Shown here one piece after another: positions 18,678-26,570 of a stretch of 64,000 nt of DNA. Origin of the DNA: Clostridia bacterium. GTDB taxonomy: Bacteria; Bacillota; Clostridia; Lachnospirales; Lachnospiraceae. The DNA is taken from assembly GCA_029101305.1 (NCBI GenBank), contig JAQXQS010000090.1:1-64000 (forward strand), in the 5' to 3' direction. Both the position numbers and the translations under genes were made by a program. Below the pieces are notes generated by a model. The model was not told the DNA's origin. It saw only the letters and a program-made list of their open reading frames with translations, and ran no database searches. Positions within the stretch are counted from its first letter, which is position 1, and every line of letters starts with the position of its first letter.

Positions 18678-19897
18678 AAATAATTGCAGATTTACACATT
18701 CATTCCAGATATTCCATGGCGACCAGTAAGCTTGGCTGTCCGGAATATCTGGACCTTTGGGCAAGAAAAAAGGGAATTTCCCTGGTGGGAACCGGTGATT
18801 TTACCCATCCTGCCTGGCGGGAAGAACTAAAAGAAAAGCTGACTCCGGCAGAAGCTGGGCTTTACCGGTTAAAGGAGGAATATGTCCTGGAAGAAGCCAG
18901 GGCACTTCAAAGGCAGGCACCCCGTTTTGTGGTTACCGGGGAGATCAGTTCCATTTATAAAAAGAATGGAAAGTGCCGCAAGGTACACAATGTGCTGATT
19001 CTTCCAGGGCTTGAAGCCGCAGATAAGATGGCCAAAAAGCTTAGTACGATCGGCAATATCCATTCTGATGGAAGACCGATTCTGGGACTTGACTGCCATG
19101 ACCTTCTGGAAATTTTACTGGAAAAATGTCCTGATGGGATGCTGGTTCCTGCGCATATATGGACACCGCATTTTGGATTATTTGGAGCTGCTTCCGGCTT
19201 TGATAATATGGAGGAATGCTTTGAGGACCTTACGCCGTATATTCATGCAGTAGAGACTGGCTTGTCATCAGATCCGCCTATGAACTGGCGGTTATCTGCT
19301 CTTGATGGGCTTCAATTGATCTCAAATTCAGATGCACATTCACCGTCAAAGCTTGGCAGGGAAGCGAATTTACTGGATATTGAGCTGTCTTATAATGGAC
19401 TTTTTGAAGCCATTCAGTACGGAAAAGGCCTTATGGGAACCCTGGAATTTTTTCCGGAAGAAGGAAAATATCACTTTGACGGACACCGGAAATGCCATAT
19501 CTGTCTGAGCCCTGAAGAGGCGGAAAAGTATCATGGGAAATGTCCGGTTTGTGGTAAGAAACTGACCATGGGAGTCGATCACCGGATCTTGGATCTGGCT
19601 GACCGGAAAAGTGGTTTTGTGAAGAAAAATGCCAGACCTTTTGAGAGCATTGTACCTCTTCCGGAAGTGATATCTGCCTGTGTCGGAAAGGCTGTAACGA
19701 CCAAAACGGTCACTGGAGAATACGAAAAAATGCTTCAGAAACTGGGAAACGAATTTCAGATTTTAAGGGAAATACCCATTGAAGATATTGAGAAAGAAAG
19801 CAGCGAGAGGATTGCTTCCGGCATTGCGAAGCTGAGAAATAAAGAGGTGATCTGTACACCTGGATTTGATGGAGAATATGGAAAAATATGTCTGTAA
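18674..19897 (+). CDS. Endonuclease Q-like PHP-domain nuclease
   Basis: PHP-fold phosphoesterase of 407 residues. The metal motif DLHIHSRYS (His8, His10) opens the protein and a zinc-finger-like CHICL...CPVC segment lies near residues 275-296. This PHP plus zinc-finger architecture matches endonuclease Q, which in Thermococcales and Bacillus nicks DNA 5' of deaminated bases (uracil, hypoxanthine). The assignment rests on architecture only. The ATG overlaps the endoglucanase stop and its end overlaps the next gene by 10 bp. Confidence 0.8.
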   Translation: MKIIADLHIHSRYSMATSKLGCPEYLDLWARKKGISLVGTGDFTHPAWREELKEKLTPAEAGLYRLKEEYVLEEARALQRQAPRFVVTGEISSIYKKNGKCRKVHNVLILPGLEAADKMAKKLSTIGNIHSDGRPILGLDCHDLLEILLEKCPDGMLVPAHIWTPHFGLFGAASGFDNMEECFEDLTPYIHAVETGLSSDPPMNWRLSALDGLQLISNSDAHSPSKLGREANLLDIELSYNGLFEAIQYGKGLMGTLEFFPEEGKYHFDGHRKCHICLSPEEAEKYHGKCPVCGKKLTMGVDHRILDLADRKSGFVKKNARPFESIVPLPEVISACVGKAVTTKTVTGEYEKMLQKLGNEFQILREIPIEDIEKESSERIASGIAKLRNKEVICTPGFDGEYGKICL

Positions 19898-20337
19898 GAA
19901 TTGGAATTATTTCAGATACCCATGGACTTCTGAGACCGGAAGTTGTGGAAATATTAAAAGGCTGTGACTGCATTTTTCATGCAGGAGATGTAGACAGACC
20001 CGAGATTCTGGATGCCCTCAGACCACTGGGGGCATTATATGTTGTAAGGGGAAATAATGATGGTTACTGGGCGCAGAATCTGCGAAGAAGCCTGTCGTTT
20101 CAGGTTGGAAATGTGAAATTTTTTATGGTTCACGACAGGAAAGACGTAGCCTGGGAACTGGGAGATACAAAGGTGGTGATCTTTGGACACAGCCATCAGT
20201 ACTTTTGCAAAGAAATCGATGGAAGGCTATGGCTGAATCCTGGAAGCTGCGGGAGAAGCCGTTTTGGAGGAGATGTGACGATGGCGGTGATGACAGTGGA
20301 AAATGGCAGCTTTGAAGTGAAAAAAATTGTTTTTTAG
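19888..20337 (+). CDS. YfcE-like metallophosphoesterase
   Basis: Single-domain calcineurin-like phosphoesterase of 149 residues. The di-metal motifs are all present: SDTHG (residues 9-13), HAGDVD, RGNND and FGHSHQ, ending with LNPGSCGRSR. YfcE/MJ0936-type enzymes hydrolyse phosphodiesters in vitro; the natural substrate is not known. It is the last gene of the HD to YfcE run. No clear terminator follows; a promoter for the next operon lies 100 bp downstream. Confidence 0.88.
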   Translation: MSVRIGIISDTHGLLRPEVVEILKGCDCIFHAGDVDRPEILDALRPLGALYVVRGNNDGYWAQNLRRSLSFQVGNVKFFMVHDRKDVAWELGDTKVVIFGHSHQYFCKEIDGRLWLNPGSCGRSRFGGDVTMAVMTVENGSFEVKKIVF

Positions 20338-20436
20338 TAATAAAAAATGGTATTGAAGTAATTAAAAAATCGTCTTGTAGCAATTATTTGTAGAAAAAAT
20401 GAGGAAAAGCAGAGACAGAATTGTCGAAAGATTGCA

Positions 20437-20464
20437 TTGAAATTTTAATAAGATAGGGTATAAT
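20437..20464 (+). promoter_or_regulatory. Sigma-A promoter upstream of the lrgAB-type operon
   Basis: TTGAAA (20437-20442) and TATAAT (20459-20464) are separated by 16 bp. The transcript would begin near 20471, 36 nt before the GTG start at 20507. Confidence 0.72.
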
Positions 20465-20506
20465 GAGGCAGAAGAAAAAATGCCATGAAAGAAATGAGGA
20501 TTTGCA

Positions 20507-20983
20507 GTGGAGAAAAAAGAAATCGATGTGAAATTCATTGTAGGAATTGTCATTCTTCTGATAATCTTTGGTGTAGTAGGTGGTTCTTTCTGGAATCTTG
20601 TTGCCAGACAGGCACAGATTGATAAGCAGGAAGAGGCACGTCTTGAAAAAGAAGCTATCCGTGCCATTTACGTGGAAGCCGGGGATGTACTGAAGGAAAT
20701 GGTATTCGTAGATATGGATAAAAAAACAGTTTTCAAAGCAGCTATCCCGAAAGAGGGAATTTATAACAAAAATGATAAATTGATCGCCGGGGATACTTTG
20801 GAAAATGGAGATATGGTAAAAATCTACGGAGACGGAAATATGACAAGATCCATCCCGGCCCAATATCCAGGGGTTACGAAGATGAAAAGAAATGGCAGGG
20901 CTACATTAGAAGAGCTTCAGCCATATCTGGAAATTGCAAATGAACTTCTTTGTGGAGACAGCGAGGAGGAAGACAGAAAGTGA
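20507..20983 (+). CDS. Membrane-anchored protein of unknown function
   Basis: 158 residues, not recognised. A single N-terminal membrane helix (about residues 9-29) is followed by a mostly polar domain, which would face outside if the charged N-terminus is cytoplasmic. Short beta-rich stretches (AGDVLKEMVFVDMDKK, LENGDMVKIYGDG) suggest a small barrel-like fold. It starts at GTG with GAGGA upstream. Its TGA overlaps the GTG of the LrgA-type gene, so it is coupled to that holin-like pair and may work with it. Confidence 0.6.
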   Translation: MEKKEIDVKFIVGIVILLIIFGVVGGSFWNLVARQAQIDKQEEARLEKEAIRAIYVEAGDVLKEMVFVDMDKKTVFKAAIPKEGIYNKNDKLIAGDTLENGDMVKIYGDGNMTRSIPAQYPGVTKMKRNGRATLEELQPYLEIANELLCGDSEEEDRK

Positions 20984-21342
20984 AGTATCTAAGGCAATTT
21001 TGTATTATTCTGCTGATTTCAGCGTTAGGGGAAGGACTGCATATCCTTCTGCCGCTTCCGGTACCGGCCAGTGTATATGGTCTTGTATTGATGCTCGGGG
21101 CACTTACAAGTGGAATCCTGAAGCTTGAGCAGGTGGAAGATGCAGCTGATTTTCTGGTTGAGATCATGCCAGTTATGTTTGTTCCGGCCGGGGTTGGCCT
21201 TTTGGAAGCGTGGGGGGATCTGCAGCCGATCTGGCTTCCTGTTGTGATCATCACGATTCTGACAACGGTTATTGTAATGGTTGTTACCGGACGCAGTACC
21301 CAGTTTGTGATCAGAAAAGACAGGAGGAAAGAGAAGAAATGA
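20980..21342 (+). CDS. lrgA: CidA/LrgA-family holin-like protein
   Basis: 120-residue integral membrane protein with about four hydrophobic segments and the family signature LPVPASVYGLVLML and PVMFVPAGVGLLE. LrgA/CidA proteins are holin-like and modulate murein hydrolase activity or metabolite transport. The GTG at 20980 overlaps the preceding stop and has GAGGAGG upstream; longer frames reach into the previous gene. The product ends in a basic tail and its TGA overlaps the lrgB ATG. Whether it acts in lysis or in pyruvate/glycolate export cannot be told. Confidence 0.85.
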   Translation: MKYLRQFCIILLISALGEGLHILLPLPVPASVYGLVLMLGALTSGILKLEQVEDAADFLVEIMPVMFVPAGVGLLEAWGDLQPIWLPVVIITILTTVIVMVVTGRSTQFVIRKDRRKEKK

Positions 21343-22031
21343 TATCTGTTATTGAAAATTCCCTGTTTTTCGGGGCAGCCTTAAGTCTTGTTGGATATGA
21401 GGTCGGGCTTTTATTAAAGAAAAAATTTAAGATGGCTTTGTTCAATCCCCTTTTGATCGCGATTCTGTGTGTGATGGGCGTCCTTCAGCTTATGCAGGTG
21501 GACTACAAGACCTATAATGCCGGCGGCCAGTATATCAGTTATCTGCTTACTCCGGCTACCGTATGTCTGGCTGTACCTCTTTACAGACAGCTTACACTGC
21601 TTCGTAAGAATCTGAAAGCCGTCATTATCGGAATTGTTTCCGGTGTGCTTGCAAGTATGGTAAGTGTTCTTATTTTTGCAAAACTGTTCGGACTTTCCCA
21701 TGCAGAGTATGTTACCTTGCTTCCGAAATCCATTACAACAGCTATTGGAATGGGTGTATCGGAAGAGCTTGGGGGACTTGTGACGATCACAGTTGCAGTG
21801 ATCATTATTACCGGTGTACTTGGGAATGTGATCGCTGAAGCAGTCTGTAAGATTGCAAAAATCGAGGAACCCATCGCAAAAGGTCTGGCACTTGGAACCT
21901 CTGCCCATGCCATTGGAACAGCCAAAGCAATGGAAATGGGACCTGTAGAAGGGGCGATGAGTAGCCTTGCAATTGCTGTAGCAGGGCTTCTGACGGTTAT
22001 TGCAGCCTCTGTCTTTGCAGGATTTATGTAA
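21339..22031 (+). CDS. lrgB: CidB/LrgB-family membrane protein
   Basis: 230-residue partner of LrgA with six or more membrane segments. The conserved LLPKSITTAIGMGVSEELGG and LGTSAHAIGTAKAMEMGPVEGAM blocks are diagnostic of LrgB/YohK. The ATG lies in an ATGA overlap with lrgA, so the start is clear, although the frame stays open upstream. The operon ends with a hairpin at 22078-22122. No LytTR-type two-component system, the usual regulator, is seen next to it. Confidence 0.88.
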   Translation: MISVIENSLFFGAALSLVGYEVGLLLKKKFKMALFNPLLIAILCVMGVLQLMQVDYKTYNAGGQYISYLLTPATVCLAVPLYRQLTLLRKNLKAVIIGIVSGVLASMVSVLIFAKLFGLSHAEYVTLLPKSITTAIGMGVSEELGGLVTITVAVIIITGVLGNVIAEAVCKIAKIEEPIAKGLALGTSAHAIGTAKAMEMGPVEGAMSSLAIAVAGLLTVIAASVFAGFM

Positions 22032-22077
22032 GGAATTACGCTCTGGAAATGTATACTAATTAAATGTTCAATGGCGG

Positions 22078-22122
22078 AAACCGCATGATATTGCTTGGAA
22101 AAAGCGTATCAGGCGGTTTTTT
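22078..22122 (+). terminator. Terminator after lrgB
   Basis: Interrupted stem with outer arms AAACCGC and GCGGTTT, inner TGATA/TATCA and GCTT/AAGC pairs, followed by six T. It lies 47 bp after the lrgB stop. The following 250 bp up to the next gene hold only the LexA-like box and several GTTCGG half-sites. Confidence 0.72.
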
Positions 22123-22201
22123 GCGCTGTTTTTCATTTTTCTCTGTATTGAATAAAATCTTTTCAGAAAATAGAATGAAAAGAAATTTCAAAATCAAAAA
22201 A

Positions 22202-22215
22202 CGAACAAACATTCG
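22202..22215 (+). promoter_or_regulatory. LexA/DinR-like operator
   Basis: CGAAC-AAAC-ATTCG matches the Gram-positive LexA (DinR) box CGAAC-N4-GTTCG with one mismatch. Two or three further GTTCGG half-sites occur between 22282 and 22318. It lies 160 bp upstream of the small membrane protein gene at 22372. SOS control is an inference; no sharp -35/-10 pair was found beside it. Confidence 0.5.
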
Positions 22216-22371
22216 AAAAAATACAATTCGTGCCGTTTTATAGTACCAAACATATGATAGACTGAGAACATAAAAGAAAACATGTTCGGAATATATGTTC
22301 GGTAAACGTGCTCGGAGAATACGTTTCATAACGAACAGAGGATGGTATTTTAGGGAAACGGAGGAGATATT

Positions 22372-22632
22372 ATGTGGAATTCAGGAAAAAGTATTAATAG
22401 CAGAAAGGCAGCTCTGGCAGAGGGGTATTTGGATGATACACAGGAAGAGAAGCATGGCAGGAAGTTTTCCGGAAGCATGGCAATGGTGCTTGGACTTTTT
22501 ATCACGTTAGAGATTATGGTAGGTGGAGCCATGATATTCAATTATGATTTTCATGGTGCTGATATTATTGCTCTTATATTTGCTTTTATGGTATTATATT
22601 CTGGAGTCGTAGCAGTATTGACTGATAAATAG
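22372..22632 (+). CDS. Small two-helix membrane protein
   Basis: 86 residues, not recognised. A polar N-terminal part (about 33 residues) is followed by two hydrophobic helices (residues about 36-57 and 62-82) joined by a short loop, with the end TDK. GGAGGA precedes the ATG. It is 10 bp ahead of the WYL regulator gene and probably co-transcribed with it. The LexA-like box upstream raises the possibility of DNA-damage induction, as seen for some small membrane proteins that act on division. No sequence motif supports a specific role. Confidence 0.6.
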   Translation: MWNSGKSINSRKAALAEGYLDDTQEEKHGRKFSGSMAMVLGLFITLEIMVGGAMIFNYDFHGADIIALIFAFMVLYSGVVAVLTDK

Positions 22633-22642
22633 GAGTAAGGAT

Positions 22643-23632
22643 ATGCCGAAATCTTTCCAGCAGAAACTGAAAATTTTATATCTTATGCGTGCTTTTTCAG
22701 AGAAGACAGATGAGGCGCATCCCATGAGTGTGAGAGATCTGATTTCATATCTGGAGGGATTGGGGATTCACGCAGAGCGTAAGACTATATATGATGACAT
22801 TGAGACTCTGCGTGTATTTGGAATGGATATTGTGAATCGCAGAGAGCGGCCAGCCGGCTTTTATCTTGCAAGTCGTGAATTCGAGACTGCAGAATTAAAA
22901 CTGCTGGTGGACGCAGTTCAGTCTTCCAGGTTTCTTACTATTGGGAAATCCAGGCAGTTGATTCAGAAGCTGGAGCATCTTACCAGTAATTATCAGGCCA
23001 GAGATCTGCAGCGGCAGGTAATCGTACAGAATCAGGTGAAGAATACCAACGAGAATATCTACTATAATGTGGATGAAATTCACAGGGCAATTTCACAGAA
23101 CAGACAGATAAGTTTTCAATACACAGAATGGACAGTGTCCAAGGAACGGCATTTAAAGAGGGACGGGGCGCGCTATCAGATCAGTCCCTGGCAGATGCTC
23201 TGGCAGGATGAGAATTATTATCTGGTAGGAATTGATGAGAAGAGCGGTATTGTGAAGCATTACCGTGTTGATAAAATGCTGAAAGTTGTCATGGAGAAGG
23301 AAACCAGGAATGGAGCTGAACTTTTTGGGAAATTTGATGAAGCCCGGTTTGTCTCTGGTACTTTTGGGATGTTTGGAGGACGGGAAGAGAATATCACCCT
23401 GGAATTTGGAAATCATCTTGTCGGGGTCATGATCGACCGTTTTGGCCAGGATATTATGATTATGTCCAGAGACAGTGACCACTCTGTTACCCGGGTGCAA
23501 GTGAATGTAAGCACCCAGTTTTATGGATGGCTTGCAGCTCTTGGAAATGATGTCAAAGTGGTTTCGCCGGAGAATGTGCGAAAAGAATACCGGGACTTTT
23601 TAAAGAAAGCCCTGGAGAATTATGAAGGATAA
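22643..23632 (+). CDS. WYL-domain transcriptional regulator
   Basis: 329-residue regulator: an N-terminal winged helix-turn-helix of the DeoR/HTH_11 kind (HPMSVRDLISYLEGLGIHAE, then KTIYDDIETLR), a central helical region, and a WYL domain (about residues 145-225; RYQISPWQMLWQDENYYLVG) followed by the C-terminal extension. WYL domains bind small ligands or nucleic acid, and many control DNA-damage or phage-defence genes. No defence genes are adjacent. It follows the small membrane protein by 10 bp, and birA starts 4 bp after its stop. Confidence 0.85.
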   Translation: MPKSFQQKLKILYLMRAFSEKTDEAHPMSVRDLISYLEGLGIHAERKTIYDDIETLRVFGMDIVNRRERPAGFYLASREFETAELKLLVDAVQSSRFLTIGKSRQLIQKLEHLTSNYQARDLQRQVIVQNQVKNTNENIYYNVDEIHRAISQNRQISFQYTEWTVSKERHLKRDGARYQISPWQMLWQDENYYLVGIDEKSGIVKHYRVDKMLKVVMEKETRNGAELFGKFDEARFVSGTFGMFGGREENITLEFGNHLVGVMIDRFGQDIMIMSRDSDHSVTRVQVNVSTQFYGWLAALGNDVKVVSPENVRKEYRDFLKKALENYEG

Positions 23633-23636
23633 AAGC

Positions 23637-24617
23637 ATGACGGTTAAATCCAGACTTTTGGAATTGTTAGAGCAGCATAAAGGGGAAATCCTGTCCGGTG
23701 AGGATATTGGCAGAGAGCTTTCCTGCACACGGGCAGCCGTGTGGAAGGCAGTGAATAGTCTCAGGCAGGAAGGCTATCCTATTGAAGCCGGACCGAATAA
23801 AGGATATATGCTGGCCAGGGAGAGCAATCTGATCTCAGCAGAGGGAATCCGGCTTTATTTGGAAGTGCCGGAGGTAGAAATACAGATATTTGATGAGATA
23901 AGTTCCACCAATCTGGAAGCCAGACAGCTGGCTGTAAGTGGACAGGCTGGACATGGATCTTTTGTTGTTGCATTAGAACAGACAGCTGGCAGAGGTCGCA
24001 GAGGGCGGGAGTTTTATTCACCTAAGGGGAGTGGAATCTACCTCAGTATTATTCTGGAGCCGCAGGGAACCCTGGAAGGAAGCCTGCTGATCACTACGGC
24101 AGCAGCTACTGCGGTATATAAGGCAGTAAAAGAAGTCTGCGGTGTAGATCTTGGAATCAAGTGGGTGAATGACCTATATAAGGGTGACCGCAAGGTTTGC
24201 GGAATCCTTACAGAAGCCGTGACGGATTTTGAGAGCGGGAATATAGAATTTGCAATTGTAGGAATTGGACTGAATTTATATGTAGATGAGAGTGTGTTTC
24301 CGGAAGAACTTTTGGATGTTGCTGGAGGAATCTATGAGACTCAGCAATTGGCAAACCAGGCTGACAAGAATCGGCTGGTTGCCCAGATTGTAAATTATCT
24401 TCTTGCAGAAACACAGAAATTAAAGTTGTCAGAAGAGTATGTAAAGCATAATATTGTTCCTGGGAAGGACATTACAATTATAGATAACGAGAATGTAAGA
24501 AGTGCCAGAGCGCTTTCTATCTGCCCGGATGGGAGACTACTGGTGCAGGAAATAAATGGTGACCAAAAGAAACTGTTATTTGGTGAAATTTCAATAAAAA
24601 TACCGTCGGTGAAATAG
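23637..24617 (+). CDS. birA: Bifunctional biotin ligase / biotin operon repressor
   Basis: 326-residue BirA. The N-terminal winged helix (residues about 1-65; GEDIGRELSCTRAAVWKAV) gives repressor ability. The catalytic domain has the biotin loop GRGRRGREF, KWVNDLY and a C-terminal SH3-like domain. It attaches biotin to AccB (4801-5319). The ATG at 23637 is preferred over 23622 because AAGGA lies seven bases upstream. Its stop codon falls within the hairpin of a bidirectional terminator. Confidence 0.93.
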   Translation: MTVKSRLLELLEQHKGEILSGEDIGRELSCTRAAVWKAVNSLRQEGYPIEAGPNKGYMLARESNLISAEGIRLYLEVPEVEIQIFDEISSTNLEARQLAVSGQAGHGSFVVALEQTAGRGRRGREFYSPKGSGIYLSIILEPQGTLEGSLLITTAAATAVYKAVKEVCGVDLGIKWVNDLYKGDRKVCGILTEAVTDFESGNIEFAIVGIGLNLYVDESVFPEELLDVAGGIYETQQLANQADKNRLVAQIVNYLLAETQKLKLSEEYVKHNIVPGKDITIIDNENVRSARALSICPDGRLLVQEINGDQKKLLFGEISIKIPSVK

Positions 24618-24640
24618 AAATCACCGACGGTAAAATTTTC
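24601..24640. terminator. Bidirectional terminator between birA and a convergent gene
   Basis: Perfect 12-bp stem (TACCGTCGGTGA at 24601-24612 with its complement at 24621-24632), followed by AAATTTT on plus and by TATTTTTATT on minus. It covers the birA stop codon and can end both convergent operons. Confidence 0.82.
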
Positions 24641-24662
24641 AGGATGTTTATTTATTGGGGAA

Positions 24663-25346
24663 TCAAACCTGTTTATTCTGTTCCATATTGTTAGAAGAAT
24701 CGTCAGAGATGTTTTCAGCTTTTGGGGAAACAGAGCCTATTGTATGAGGAGTTGCTTTATCAGCTGCCGCATCTGCATTGGCAGGGTTCCAGTTATGCCA
24801 TTGTCTGAAATCGTTCGGGGTTTCATCTGGCTGTGAAGTAGAACCTGATCTCTTAGTGAGAAGCTGATAACCGGCGATAATGAACAGAACTCCAATGAGA
24901 ATGGATGGAATCTGATACATAATATTCTCGATTAATTCACCCAGATAGCCAGGAAGAATCCAGTAAAGGAGATCACGACAACCATTCCAAAGAATCGCAA
25001 CTCCAAAAATAATTACGAAAATTGCAACAATGCGGATATATTTTGGAGTAACTTTGTCCATACTTTGAAGTACGCGGTCTAAATGTAAGATATAATTATC
25101 CTCGATAGAGTAGAATTCTTCTTCTGGCAGACTTTTCAGATTATGAACATGAAAGAAACTGTAGAACCATATCACGGGAAGAAAAATGACCAGCGAAGAA
25201 ATATTAAGACCTCCTGCAATTGCAATGATCGCCCAGAACAGAGTCATAATACTGATCCCTTGTTTAAAAAATCCCATATACATTTCACCTGCTCCTGGGA
25301 TCAGGGAACAGATAAAGAGCAGAAATCCCTTTTTTTGTTTTTGCAT
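24663..25346 (-). CDS. Multi-pass membrane protein, TM2-like N-terminus
   Basis: 227 residues with about four membrane segments (near 8-25, 28-60, 104-122, 148-165) and a long polar, Asn/Ala-rich C-terminal tail. The opening KKGFLLFICSLIPGAGEMYMGF resembles the TM2-domain pattern (a polar residue, PG-G-x-Y/M). Function is unknown. It is the last gene of a minus-strand operon after the ECF sigma factor and its zinc-finger partner, with the next gene two bases away, so it is probably part of that signalling unit. Confidence 0.65.
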   Translation of the reverse strand: MQKQKKGFLLFICSLIPGAGEMYMGFFKQGISIMTLFWAIIAIAGGLNISSLVIFLPVIWFYSFFHVHNLKSLPEEEFYSIEDNYILHLDRVLQSMDKVTPKYIRIVAIFVIIFGVAILWNGCRDLLYWILPGYLGELIENIMYQIPSILIGVLFIIAGYQLLTKRSGSTSQPDETPNDFRQWHNWNPANADAAADKATPHTIGSVSPKAENISDDSSNNMEQNKQV

Positions 25347-25347
25347 A

Positions 25348-25863
25348 CTAGTTACCTCCCTTGGTTATTGTTTTTGAAATAGAATTAATGTAGTCAACTA
25401 TTTTTTGTGATCCATCCGTGATGCTATCTGTGAAACCATCTGTAATTCCGTCAGAGAAGCTGCGGAAAGAAGACTGGGTTTCCCGGCGTGCTTCAGCTGC
25501 TTTTGCTGTTTTGGTTGCAGATTGTGGAACCTGGATTGAAAATAAATTTGCCTGTCCCAGACAAAAAAGCATGATCAGCGCCAGTACGACGCCTACGACT
25601 GTGCGAAGTCCCTCATAGAAAAGCTGGATTTTATGAGTGGCAGTGGTGGCTGTTTTCTGTACATGGATATCTGTGGCAGCAGCCCGTTTTAAAATGGTTT
25701 CTTTCATATAGACAGGAGCGGGCGTTAGCGCATTGGCCGGGTCATCCATAAACTGTTCCAGACAATAATCACAATCATCCAGATGTTCCAGAAAAGCAAT
25801 CATTTCATCTGTATTCATTTTATTATTTTGGAAATTATCCAGGTCATTATTATTGATATGCAT
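25348..25863 (-). CDS. Putative zinc-finger anti-sigma factor
   Basis: 171 residues. Near the N-terminus HLDDCDYCLEQF (His-X3-Cys-X2-Cys, about residues 27-38) matches the zinc-binding anti-sigma motif. One membrane helix (about 90-110) separates it from an outward C-terminal part with Asp/Ser-rich direct repeats (SDGITDGFTDSITDGS). It starts exactly where the ECF sigma gene ends, the classical pairing. It would hold the sigma factor at the membrane until a signal arrives. Assignment is by architecture and position. Confidence 0.75.
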   Translation of the reverse strand: MHINNNDLDNFQNNKMNTDEMIAFLEHLDDCDYCLEQFMDDPANALTPAPVYMKETILKRAAATDIHVQKTATTATHKIQLFYEGLRTVVGVVLALIMLFCLGQANLFSIQVPQSATKTAKAAEARRETQSSFRSFSDGITDGFTDSITDGSQKIVDYINSISKTITKGGN

Positions 25864-26439
25864 TTAATCGCTCCTTTCTGCTAATAGTTTTTTTAGCATG
25901 TTTTTTGCCCGGTATAGCTGAGTCTGGATGGTTTTGGGGTTTTTGCCTTCTTTTTGCGATATTTCGGTTACGGACATTTGTTTACAGAAATGAGCAATTG
26001 CAATTTCCCGGTAAGGACTTTTCAGACTGCTGCATATTCGAAATACCTGTCGTTCAGAATCTGACTGCAGGCATAGTTCTTCTGGCGAGGTTTGCTGCTG
26101 TTTGTCAGGAATCTGTGAGAAATAGATATCTTCTGTAGGAATAGAACGGCGTCCGGCAGCTTTCAGAAAATCAAGGCATTTATGTACTGCAATTTTACTA
26201 AGCCAGGCTTTTTCGTAAAGTCCATCGAAGCTGGACAGATTTTTGTAGGCTGACAGAAATACTTCCTGAGTGAGATCTTCTGCGTCGAAAGGGTTGCCTA
26301 CTGATTTCAGACAAATGGAATATATGAGATTCTGGTATTGCTCAATCAGATATTCCAGATATTGTTCCTGTGAAATGCTATCAGCCCCCTTTCTATATGT
26401 CCTATTATTATAACGCAGCTGTAAGACAAAAGACTTCAA
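25864..26439 (-). CDS. ECF-type RNA polymerase sigma factor
   Basis: Sigma-70 family factor with region 2 (NPFDAEDLTQEVFLSAYKNL) and region 4 (MSVTEISQKEGKNPKTIQTQLYRAKNML). The open frame begins at TTG 26439 (191 residues), but a TATAAT box lies inside that stretch. A strong AAAGGGGG ribosome site stands eight bases before an ATT codon at 26376-26374, with no ATG, GTG or TTG at that spacing. The true start may therefore be ATT 26376, giving about 170 residues, the usual ECF length. It leads an operon with its probable anti-sigma factor. Confidence 0.85.
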   Translation of the reverse strand: MKSFVLQLRYNNRTYRKGADSISQEQYLEYLIEQYQNLIYSICLKSVGNPFDAEDLTQEVFLSAYKNLSSFDGLYEKAWLSKIAVHKCLDFLKAAGRRSIPTEDIYFSQIPDKQQQTSPEELCLQSDSERQVFRICSSLKSPYREIAIAHFCKQMSVTEISQKEGKNPKTIQTQLYRAKNMLKKLLAERSD

Positions 26440-26483
26440 AATTTGAAAGGTTATGGAATTTATTTTTGAATTAAGGATAGAAA

Positions 26484-26512
26484 TTGCAGGAACAGTATAA
26501 ATGGACTATAAT
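26484..26512 (+). promoter_or_regulatory. Sigma-A promoter of the AlaX gene
   Basis: TTGCAG (26484-26489) and TATAAT (26507-26512) with a 17-bp spacer. The transcript would begin about 50 nt before the ATG at 26571. Confidence 0.7.
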
Positions 26513-26570
26513 CAGTTTGGAAAATAATCTGGGCAATATAGAAAATGATAAAGGTGAAAAAGGAGCACAT

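Noticed and set aside
20434..20983. Holin-endolysin or prophage module around lrgAB
   Set aside because: No phage structural, lysis or integrase genes nearby; LrgA/LrgB are chromosomal families.
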